A stretch of 64,000 nt of DNA from positions 62,001-126,000 of the forward strand of contig NZ_JAVRIA010000001.1 of the NCBI RefSeq assembly GCF_031846265.1, read 5' to 3'. A program made the translations under genes and the position numbers. The stretch is from Microcosmobacter mediterraneus. GTDB lineage: Bacteria; Bacteroidota; Bacteroidia; Flavobacteriales; Flavobacteriaceae. The notes under the pieces were generated by a model that saw nothing but the letters and a program-made list of their open reading frames with translations, did no database searches and was not told the origin of the DNA. Positions within the stretch are counted from its first letter, which is position 1, and every line of letters starts with the position of its first letter. Below, piece by piece: positions 1-8,400 of this stretch.

Positions 1-816
1 GTCTTTTATTTAGATGATGAAGAAAAAACCTATGAGCAAGACAAAGGAGGATATTTTGTCTTAGGGAGTCCTGGAGGTCAAATGGTATCCACATCTTTTT
101 TTAAACTCGATTCTATTTTTGAAACTATCAAAGTTACGCCAAACAAATTGGGCTATAAAATTAACTACACTTTTGCTGATGATACAGTCTATTTAGTAAC
201 CAATAGAATTAAAATCGTACAATTAAACGAAGAATTTATACCTATTCATGTTCGAACTTCGTCTTATTCCCAAGGTGAGAAGCAAACAGGTGATTATGTT
301 TTTACTGATATTAAAGTTAATGACGCTGTATCGGAAAACATAAGCGAAAAAAAAATGATACTAGCCTCTTACGAAAAAGAGGTACAAGAAGAAAGCTTAC
401 CTAGTCCGCTTTTAAATAAAAAGTTACCAGAACTAATTTTTAAAGATATTGTTACAGATGCTAATATTAAGTTGAATACTGATAAACTATTATTAATAGA
501 TTTTTGGGAAATATGGTGTGGATGGTGTATCAAAGCCTTCCCAAAAGTTGATGCATTAAATAATACATATTCTAAAGATCTTCAAATAATAGGTGTTGTT
601 ACAGAAAGTAGAGATAAGGCTATAGAGATGATAGAAGCTAAGCATAGTAAAATATCACATGGTTTTATGGATAAGTCTATTTTAGATAAGTTTCAAGTTA
701 ATTCATTTCCGAGATATTTTCTTGTAGATAAAAAGGGCATAGTACGTAAAGAATATTTTGGTTTTTCAGAAAACATAGAAAACGATATTAAATCATTAAT
801 TAATGAAACTAAATAA
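1..816 (+). CDS. TlpA-family thioredoxin-like protein (5' end outside window)
   Basis: The reading frame is open from base 1, so the ATG at 82 is probably internal and the gene starts upstream of the window. The last 130 or so residues form a thioredoxin fold with the redox motif WCGWC; the cysteines are codons 173 and 176 counted from base 1. Further on is the cis-proline loop region (NSFPRYFLVD). This is the layout of Bacteroidota TlpA/ResA-like proteins: a beta-rich N-terminal part of unknown role, then a thiol-disulfide oxidoreductase domain acting in the periplasm. A signal peptide, if any, lies outside the window. The stop overlaps the next gene by 14 bases, which suggests one transcript. 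The specific substrate cannot be told. Confidence 0.85.
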   Translation, partial: VFYLDDEEKTYEQDKGGYFVLGSPGGQMVSTSFFKLDSIFETIKVTPNKLGYKINYTFADDTVYLVTNRIKIVQLNEEFIPIHVRTSSYSQGEKQTGDYVFTDIKVNDAVSENISEKKMILASYEKEVQEESLPSPLLNKKLPELIFKDIVTDANIKLNTDKLLLIDFWEIWCGWCIKAFPKVDALNNTYSKDLQIIGVVTESRDKAIEMIEAKHSKISHGFMDKSILDKFQVNSFPRYFLVDKKGIVRKEYFGFSENIENDIKSLINETK

Positions 817-1372
817 TAGCATAGTTATCATTGCCTTACTTTTTACAATAAGTATAAACGCGCAAAAAGATAAGTTACTATACTACGAAATACCAGAAGC
901 CTCAGAGAATTTTACAGCTGGTACAGTTGCAGCACGTTTAGTTGATGGTTTAGGATTTAGATATCATCATGCCTCAGAAGGTTTAACGGAAAAGGATTTA
1001 AAATTTTCGCCCAGTGAAGGAGCGCGTTCTGCTGAAGAAACTTTGCAGCATATTTATGACTTATCCAAGATCATAGTAAATGCGTGTTTACATAAACCTA
1101 ATAACAGAGAAAAAGAAGCCCTTACTTACGCACAACTTAGAGCCAAAACACTTCAAAACTTTAAAACTGCAGCAGATATTCTAAGATCTAGTGACGATAT
1201 TTCTGAGTTTACGCTCAATTTTGGTGACAATAAAATTCCGTTTTGGAATAATATAAATGGACCAATTGCCGATGCTATTTGGCATGCAGGACAATTGGCA
1301 ACGATAAGACGAATGTCTGGCAATCCAATAAATTCTAAGGTTAATCATTTTAATGGAACAGTAAGGCAATAA
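803..1372 (+). CDS. exported DinB-like protein
   Basis: This 189-residue protein starts with a clear signal peptide (hydrophobic IVIIALLFTISI, then NAQ). It has the four-helix pattern of the DinB/YfiT superfamily. Candidate metal-binding histidines are in HASEGL, LQHIYDL and IWHAGQLATIRR, the last being the characteristic C-terminal DinB helix. Family members are metal-dependent thiol transferases or proteins of unknown function; export to the periplasm is seen in some Bacteroidota members. It overlaps the thioredoxin gene by 14 bases and is followed 4 bases later by the glyoxalase-fold gene, so the three are probably co-transcribed. The reaction is unknown. Confidence 0.75.
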   Translation: MKLNNSIVIIALLFTISINAQKDKLLYYEIPEASENFTAGTVAARLVDGLGFRYHHASEGLTEKDLKFSPSEGARSAEETLQHIYDLSKIIVNACLHKPNNREKEALTYAQLRAKTLQNFKTAADILRSSDDISEFTLNFGDNKIPFWNNINGPIADAIWHAGQLATIRRMSGNPINSKVNHFNGTVRQ

Positions 1373-1376
1373 TATT

Positions 1377-1754
1377 ATGAATAAAGCTTTTTTAAAACAT
1401 GTTCATCCTGTGCTTCCTGTTAAGAATGTTACAGAAGCGATTAATTATTATATTGATCGTTTAGGTTTTAATTTAGCATTTAAAGATCTAGGAGACGATC
1501 CTAAATATGGAGGTGTTGTTAGAGATGGTATTGAGTTACATTTGCAATGGCATAGTGATGAAGAGTGGAAAGAAGGTTTAGATGCATTATCACTCAGAAT
1601 TTATGTAGATGAAGTCGATTTACTTTTTGAAGAGTACCAAAACAAAAATGTTTTTCATGAGCATACATCTCTAAAAAATACACCTTGGAGAACGCGAGAA
1701 TTTGCTTTTTACGATCTTAGTAAAAACGGACTTACTTTTTATAAAGATTTATAA
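1377..1754 (+). CDS. glyoxalase/bleomycin-resistance-fold protein
   Basis: At 125 residues this is a single-domain vicinal oxygen chelate (VOC) protein. It shows the typical opening VHPVLPVKNVTEAINYY and one beta-alpha-beta-beta-beta unit near LGFNLAF, then a second near SLRIYVDEVDLLFEEY, ending in FAFYDLSKNGLTFYKDL. The arrangement resembles cytoplasmic bleomycin-binding proteins rather than glyoxalase I. No signal peptide is present, in contrast to its exported neighbour. It is the last gene of the left + strand group and its end overlaps the convergent M23 peptidase gene by six bases. Real drug binding is not shown by sequence; such proteins are often simply called bleomycin resistance family. 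Confidence 0.8.
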   Translation: MNKAFLKHVHPVLPVKNVTEAINYYIDRLGFNLAFKDLGDDPKYGGVVRDGIELHLQWHSDEEWKEGLDALSLRIYVDEVDLLFEEYQNKNVFHEHTSLKNTPWRTREFAFYDLSKNGLTFYKDL

Positions 1755-2555
1755 TTTACGTCTATAATATTTACCCTGTCTCAAAGGTTTTTTAGGATAG
1801 TCTATAAAGTATATTGGTATGGCTTCACTGCCATATTTCATGACTACAAAATGTAAATGAGGTGTTGTTGTAAACCCAGTAAACCCAGAAATTCCTATCG
1901 CTTGTTGAGCCTTAATGGAATCACCAACTTTTATAAGTACACCTTTATAATCTAAATGCACGTAATGTCCAAAAGTACCATCATCATGGTATACTATTAT
2001 TTTATTGGCTTTACTCATAGCTTCGCGTCCTCCTCTTTCTTTAGAGTCATCTTTTGTGAAAATAACTACACCATTTCTAGCCGCAACAATAGTATCACCA
2101 ATTTGAGTGCTAAAATCGTAAGCATATTTAGAGTGCTTTGCACTATGAGAAAATCGACCGTTAAATCCTTGAATAATTTTATATTTTTTACCTTTTGTCC
2201 ATGGTAAAGTATAGCGATATTTTAGATTGGGTTTTGATTTTGGATCACCATATTGTCCACTAAAATTAATATACTTTTTACCTTCAATCTTTGCAGTATC
2301 CTTAACTATCTTCATAGGAATGCACATAACGTTAAAAATGGTATCATTTGGATACATTAAACCGTAGCTTTTAGCTTTTATTTTACCTTTCATAGAATCC
2401 TTAATACTCATCTTAATTTCTATAGGAGCCTTGAAGGGATTGATATAGCTTACATATAAAGTATCATCTTTAACTGTTTTAAACTGCTTTATTTTTTGAG
2501 CATAAACACCAATACAACTAAATAAACAAATAAGAAGTAACTTAATTTTCAGCAT
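1749..2555 (-). CDS. M23-family metallopeptidase, exported
   Basis: A signal peptide (LLLICLFSCIGVYAQ) is followed by a beta-rich N-terminal half and, from about residue 125, a LytM/M23 domain. The metal-binding pattern is visible: His and Asp in HSKYAYDF, the central YHDDGTFGHYVHLDY segment, and the HLHF motif near the end. M23 enzymes cut peptide cross-links in peptidoglycan, so the product probably acts in the periplasm in wall remodelling. Length (268 residues) is normal for a one-domain flavobacterial M23 protein. Its start overlaps the end of the DUF6090 gene by 14 bases, so it is translated from the same - strand message. It converges on the VOC gene. Confidence 0.88.
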   Translation of the reverse strand: MLKIKLLLICLFSCIGVYAQKIKQFKTVKDDTLYVSYINPFKAPIEIKMSIKDSMKGKIKAKSYGLMYPNDTIFNVMCIPMKIVKDTAKIEGKKYINFSGQYGDPKSKPNLKYRYTLPWTKGKKYKIIQGFNGRFSHSAKHSKYAYDFSTQIGDTIVAARNGVVIFTKDDSKERGGREAMSKANKIIVYHDDGTFGHYVHLDYKGVLIKVGDSIKAQQAIGISGFTGFTTTPHLHFVVMKYGSEAIPIYFIDYPKKPLRQGKYYRRKL

Positions 2556-3270
2556 TTAATCGTTGATCAATAAGTTCTAATAAAGAAATCGCATCTTGTC
2601 TATATTGTTTTAAGACCGCTTGGTGGTTAGAGGTAGCTAAGATGTTGTTACCAACCACTCTATTTTTATAGTCTACACTTTCTCCAAAAAATGTTCTCAT
2701 TGGGTTATTCAATTTGCCTTGCGACCAATCTACAAACCAAGGTTGTTTTTTAAAATGATTCAAATTTTCTAAAACTTCAGATTTAACCATGTCATTATTA
2801 TTAGTGATAATGGCATCATATGCAGCATAAAATTGACTTAAATCTGTGAGCAATGAATCTGAAGATGAATTTGTAAATTCAGAATAATTTTGAAGTAAAT
2901 TAAAGCCTTTCTTTTGCATGGTCATAGGTCTATAAATAGTAACTAGACTTCTACATATTGGAAAGCTATCGATATTGGTTTTTGTGATCTGACCCTTAGC
3001 GTACATTTGGCTGTACTTATTAACACTGTCATAAAATCTAATGATTTGAGCTGATACTAATGTGTCTGCTTTTAAATCTGCAGTAATGGCTTTTAGTGTT
3101 GTGTTTAATTGGCCTTTTACCTTTCGCTTTTCATTCCAATTATTAACTTGTAATGCTAATAAAATTCCTATCATCACAAGAACTATTTCTCCAATAGCAT
3201 AAAGGAGATATTGTGTTTTTCTTCCTTTCATAAACGTGTTTTTTCGCAGATTTCTAAAGATTTTTATCAT
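2542..3270 (-). CDS. DUF6090 family membrane protein
   Basis: The N-terminus (MIKIFRNLRK, then YLLYAIGEIVLVMIGILLAL and QVNNWNEKRK) is the hallmark of the DUF6090 family of Bacteroidota: a short cytoplasmic basic stretch, one membrane helix, and a conserved QxNNWNE motif at the membrane exit. The remaining 190 or so residues are helical and presumably periplasmic. The family start fits the first methionine at 3270 better than the internal one at residue 14. It is the middle gene of a three-gene - strand operon with overlaps on both sides. Function is unknown for the family; I make no claim beyond membrane anchoring. Confidence 0.85.
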   Translation of the reverse strand: MIKIFRNLRKNTFMKGRKTQYLLYAIGEIVLVMIGILLALQVNNWNEKRKVKGQLNTTLKAITADLKADTLVSAQIIRFYDSVNKYSQMYAKGQITKTNIDSFPICRSLVTIYRPMTMQKKGFNLLQNYSEFTNSSSDSLLTDLSQFYAAYDAIITNNNDMVKSEVLENLNHFKKQPWFVDWSQGKLNNPMRTFFGESVDYKNRVVGNNILATSNHQAVLKQYRQDAISLLELIDQRLNAEN

Positions 3271-3385
3271 CTGAAGTTTCTTGGTTTTGGTCTTTTTTTA
3301 ATTTAATATAACCTGTAACCAATCGTACACCTAATCTAGCAAATAGTATAATGGCAATGACCATTACAATATCAAATCCGTTCAT
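3254..3385 (-). CDS. small single-helix membrane protein
   Basis: This 43-residue protein has one hydrophobic helix (DIVMVIAIILFARLGV) and a charged, lysine- and aspartate-rich tail. A longer frame reaches back to 3436, but I prefer the ATG at 3385. A -7-like box TAACTTTA on the - strand at 3421-3428 would place the transcript start near 3414, downstream of the longer start, and the extra 17 residues have no membrane-protein character. The stop overlaps the start of the DUF6090 gene by 17 bases, which suggests translational coupling. The function is not known; it could be a small subunit of whatever the DUF6090 protein does. Confidence 0.6.
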   Translation of the reverse strand: MNGFDIVMVIAIILFARLGVRLVTGYIKLKKDQNQETSDDKNL

Positions 3386-3539
3386 TGTAGTTCTTTTTAT
3401 ATAGGTACAGTTTACAGCCTTAAAGTTACATAACAATTGGTAATGTTTTGTTAATTTGTTGTAAAGACCTCTACACTTAAATCTATAATCGATTTTGGAA
3501 TAAGATTTTTGTAATTTAGTGATTCTAAACTGCTACTAA

Positions 3540-5324
3540 GTGAAATGGTATAGCCTGCTTTTATGGTGTTGTATAATTACTTTCCCTTTACAATTATTTT
3601 CTCAAGATGTAACACTCTACCAGCAATTTAATGGTAGATTCGATTATTTGGCTATTGGTAACACCATGAATTTAGTAGAGAATGGTCTGTTTGCGCCTTG
3701 TAAGATTAACACATCGTCTTCTGCAGATTTAAATCTTACAACTTCGCAAAATATAGAAGCTGCTTATTTGTATTGGGCAGGATCAGATAATGGTGATTTT
3801 GAAATATCATTAAATGGTATTGAAATTAATGCAGAACGTACTTTTAGTGACGCTATTGATGGTAATCGCAGTTTTTTTGCTGCTTTTGCTGATGTTACAG
3901 AAATTATTCAAGATCAAGGAAATACAACGTACACAGTTTCAGATTTAGATCTTTCCTCAGTTATTAGTTCTTACTGTCCATCTGGCACTAACTTTGCAGG
4001 TTGGGCTATGACAATAATCTATCAAGATGATAACTTGCCACTCAATCAGTTAAATGTTTATGATGGATTGCAGAGCGTTCCTGATGTTTTAAATATAACG
4101 CTAGATAATTTAAATGTATTAGATACTAATGGTGCAAAAATTGGTTTTATAGCTTGGGAAGGTGATTCATCTTTAGCGGTTAACGAGCAATTAACCATTA
4201 ATGGTAATGTTATAGGTAATGCACCTTTAAATCCAGTTAACAACGCTTTTAACGGAACTAATAGTTTTACTGGACAGAACAATTTGTATAATATGGATAT
4301 CGATGTATATAATATTCAAAATAACATCAATATCGGAGATACAACGGCTACCATTTCTCTAACTTCTGGACAAGATTTTGTAATGATTAATAATATCATC
4401 ACTGTACTTAATAGTCAGTTGCCAGACGCTACAGTGGTTATAGATGCTACAACTAACAATTGTGGAGAAAATACTGTTAGCTTAGATTATACAGTTTTTA
4501 ATCTAAATGCTACTGAGGTTTTACCAGCAAATACGCCAATATCATTTTATGTTGAAAATATGCTTATAGCTCAAAGTGCAACTACTGATATTATTTTAAT
4601 TGGCGAATCAGAGTCTGGATCGATAAATCTTTTAATTCCTGATAACTTTCCGACAAATCTAGATATTGATGTTGTGGTAGATGACGATGGTACAGGATTA
4701 GGTCTTGTTACTGAGATTAATGAAATGAATAATTTTGATACCATTGAAATTGAACTTTTAGTTTTACCAGAAATTCAGACACTTGATGACGACTTACAAT
4801 GCGATATTGGTTTTGATCGTGCTGAGTTTAATCTCGAAACCTTGGTCACAGATCAGATAAGTGTTAACCTAAACGATGTTACATTTTATGAATCTTTAGA
4901 AGATTTACAAACCTTTTCAAACACTATTCTAAATACACAAACTTTTGAGAATACTGTAAATCCACAGACAATTTATGTTCGTGTTGAGAGTAATCCTTGT
5001 TATTTTACTTACCAATTAGAGTTGAATGTTGAAAACTGTCCACCAACAGTACCACAAGGATTTTCGCCCAATTTAGATTCTAAAAATGACTGGTTTAATA
5101 TACAAGGCTTATATGATATTTTCGAAGAGCATCAACTCCTTATTTTCAATAGGTATGGTGTTTTGATTTTTGAAGGTGATAATTCCAAACCTTGGTTAGG
5201 TAAAACCAATAGAGGCCTTAATCATAGAGGAGAATTAGTACCAGTTGGCACCTATTTTTATATTCTGAAGTTAAACGACCAAAATTTTAGCAACATACAA
5301 GGTTGGGTTTATGTGAATTATTAG
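3540..5324 (+). CDS. secreted protein with DUF3344-like domain and T9SS type B sorting domain
   Basis: The start is a GTG at 3540 immediately after an in-frame TAA, so no longer start exists; the signal peptide LLLWCCIITFPLQLFSQ begins at once. Residues 30-290 resemble the DUF3344-type region found in flavobacterial surface proteins (EAAYLYWAGS, then TNFAGWAMTIIYQD and GFIAWEGD). Residues 295-405 look like a CARDB-type adhesion domain. Residues 415-500 are one copy of the CD-x-x-x-D/FNLET repeat that is expanded in the next genes. The end (FSPNLDSKNDWFNIQGL, IFNRYG, PVGTYFYILKL) is a type B gliding-associated sorting domain. The product is predicted to be moved across the outer membrane by T9SS. 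The ligand is unknown. Confidence 0.85.
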   Translation: MKWYSLLLWCCIITFPLQLFSQDVTLYQQFNGRFDYLAIGNTMNLVENGLFAPCKINTSSSADLNLTTSQNIEAAYLYWAGSDNGDFEISLNGIEINAERTFSDAIDGNRSFFAAFADVTEIIQDQGNTTYTVSDLDLSSVISSYCPSGTNFAGWAMTIIYQDDNLPLNQLNVYDGLQSVPDVLNITLDNLNVLDTNGAKIGFIAWEGDSSLAVNEQLTINGNVIGNAPLNPVNNAFNGTNSFTGQNNLYNMDIDVYNIQNNINIGDTTATISLTSGQDFVMINNIITVLNSQLPDATVVIDATTNNCGENTVSLDYTVFNLNATEVLPANTPISFYVENMLIAQSATTDIILIGESESGSINLLIPDNFPTNLDIDVVVDDDGTGLGLVTEINEMNNFDTIEIELLVLPEIQTLDDDLQCDIGFDRAEFNLETLVTDQISVNLNDVTFYESLEDLQTFSNTILNTQTFENTVNPQTIYVRVESNPCYFTYQLELNVENCPPTVPQGFSPNLDSKNDWFNIQGLYDIFEEHQLLIFNRYGVLIFEGDNSKPWLGKTNRGLNHRGELVPVGTYFYILKLNDQNFSNIQGWVYVNY

Positions 5325-5470
5325 TGGCTACTTTAATATTTTAAATGTTAAAATAAATTGCATTTCATCGATAATAATTGCATTTAATCTATTTAAAGTT
5401 TAGGTTTACAACTAATATTGAAGTTAGTTTTATTAGTAACCGTTTATAACGCTTCAATTTAGCCCTAAAT

Positions 5471-8400
5471 ATGAAAAGATTTAACCGCTACCTCGCTTTA
5501 CTGTCGTGCCTTTTTGCCTTTGCTTTACAGGCTCAACAAATTACAATAGACAATACACAATCACCACAAAACCTTATTGAAAATAATCTAATTCAAGGTT
5601 GTGTTGAAGTTTCCAATATATCATCTGCTGTTAACGGATCTGTTAATGGTTTTGGTAGTTTTGGGTATTTTGATAGAGCCTCATCTAATTTCCCTTTTGA
5701 TAATGGTATAGTCCTATCAACGGGTAATGCAACTTCTGGAGGGAATGGAGTTAATGATGCTATCCTAAATGAAGGTACATCAGCTTGGGGAGCAGATGCA
5801 GATTTAGAGACAGCTCTTGGATTGATAGGAACTCAGAATGCTACATCTATTGAGTTTGATGTCGTTTCTAGTGCTAATCAAATACAATTTAATTACATTT
5901 TAGCCTCAGAAGAATACTTTGGTAATTTTCCTTGTGAATATTCCGATGGTTTTGCATTTTTAATTAGAGAAGCAGGTTCTTCTGATCCCTATACTAATAT
6001 TGCTGTAGTGCCTGGAACTTCAATTCCAGTTAATACAAATACCATACACGATGAAATTGTTGGGTTTTGTGATGCAGAAAATGAGCAATTCTTTGGTGGT
6101 TATAATGTAGGTGATACAAATTATAATGGTAGAACTACTGTTTTAACAGCCTCAGCTTCAATTACGCCAGATGTACTATATCATATTAAATTAGTCATAG
6201 CAGATGAACGCGATACAAACTATGATTCTGCTGTTTTTATTGAAGGTAATAGTTTTAGCGCTTCAGTAGACCTAGGAAATGACATTTCTACTTGTGCAGA
6301 TGAAGTCACTTTAGATGGTGATATTGGTAATCCTAATGCAAGTTACTCTTGGTTTTATAACGGAACAGAAGTTTTAGGAGAAACGCAAAGTAATCTTTTA
6401 GTAACGCAATCTGGTACATACCAAGTGGTTATAGATTTACCTTTAGCTGGTACAACATGTACTATTGATGATACAGTAGAGGTCACCTTAAGTTCTACTC
6501 AAAACGCAGGACCAATAACAGATTTTGAACTCTGCGATACTAATATGGATGCTTTAGAAACCTTTGATTTGTCTACAAAAACAAATGAAATTTTGGCAAC
6601 AGTTCCTGCAGCTAATTATAGTGTAACCTATCATTTAACATCTGCTCAAGCCCAAAATAATGTAAATGCAATTACTACTCCCATTCAGAATAGTACAAGT
6701 TCACAAACCATTTTTATAAGAATTGAAGACGTAGATACAGGTTGTTTAGCCTTTATAAGTTTTAATATCGTTGTTAATCCTCTGCCAATACTCACAGATC
6801 CAACACCTTTAGAGGTTTGTGATGATGGTTTAGCAGATGGTGTTACATCGATAGATCTGTCAGAAAAAGATGATGAAATAGTTAATGGTCAGCCTAACCT
6901 TAATGTTACGTACCATACATCTCAATCTGATGCAGATTCTGGAGCTAATCCAATAAGCTTGCCTTATACTAACACAACGCAAACTGAACTATTATTTGTA
7001 AATGTAACTCATACAGAAACAGGATGTGTTAGCACTACAACTTTAGAAATTAGAGTGCTTGATAATCCAGTAATTAACACCGAAGATTTATATATAGATG
7101 CTTGTGATGCAGACCATGATGGTTTTGCAACGTTTAACTTAAATGATAGGTTAAATGATATTTTACAAGGAATAACAGGAGTTACTGTAACTTACCACGA
7201 AACATTTGAGGATGCAGAAACAGGAGAGAATCCAATTCCTAATCCAGAAAACTATGCGAATATAGATTTTGAAGAACAACTCATCTATGTTAGAGTAGAG
7301 GATGACATTACTGGTTGTGCTTCAATTGCACCTATAGAAATCCATACAAATCTTCTGTTAACTGAAACAAATATTACTGATTTTGATCGTTGTGATGCAG
7401 ATAATGATGAAATAGAAGTATTTAATCTAGAGGATATTGAGATTATTATTGCTAATCAATTACCAGATATTATAATTGAGTTTTATCTCACTGAAGAGGA
7501 TCGTAATTTAGGAGTAAATGCTTTGGATAAAGCAGAGTTATTTGAGCCTGTATCTTATCCAACAACATTGTTTATTACAATTAGTAATACCACCTGTTCT
7601 GAAAATGCTCAGTTTGAGATTGATCTTAACCCAGTAATTCAATTTCCTGCAATTCCAGATCAGACTGTTTGTGATGCAGACCAAGATGGTTTAACTACTG
7701 TAGATTTATCTCAGTACGATGGTGTATCTACTCAAAGTACACCAGGATTTGGTGTAAGTTATTTTTTAACTGAGCAAGATGCTATTGATAACATTAATGT
7801 ATTACCAACCTCTTATGTTAATTCAACCAATCCGTTTACTGTTTTTGCCAGAATCCAATCTCAAAACACAAATTGCTCTGATGTTAATTCATTTCAAATT
7901 GAAGTATTACCTGCACCAATTAGTACTGAACCTTCAGATATTGTTATTTGTGATGATGACCAAGATGGACTTTTTATAGTAGACTTAGATTCTAAAATTA
8001 ATGAGATCGTTAGTTCAACTTCAGATAGAGTCATTACCTTTCATGAAACTTTAAACGATGCTAATATTAATGTATCTTCAATAGCAAACTCTAATGCATA
8101 CGAAAGTGATACGCAAGATGTCTTTGTTAGAATTGAAAACACAATTACTGGATGCCACAGTACAGAAACACTTCAGATTATTGTAAATACATTGCCAGTA
8201 TTTTCACAAATAGATAATTACAAAGTTTGTGAAGACAATAGCAATGGCTTTGCAGATTTTATATTTAATACAAAAGATGTTGAAATTTTAAATGGCCAAG
8301 TTGGAAAACAAGTTTTATATTTTGAAACTCAAAATGATGCTGATAACAGAGCAAACGTTATAGACAAAAATACAGCTTACCAAAACACAAGTAATCCACA

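Noticed and set aside
3254..3436. 60-residue version of the small membrane protein
   Set aside because: The extra N-terminal part would begin upstream of the likely transcript start and has no membrane-protein features; the ATG at 3385 is preferred.
5340..5360. AT-only 8-bp hairpin as terminator after the 3540 gene
   Set aside because: The stem consists of A-T pairs only and lacks a clear T run, so it cannot be told from random AT-rich sequence.
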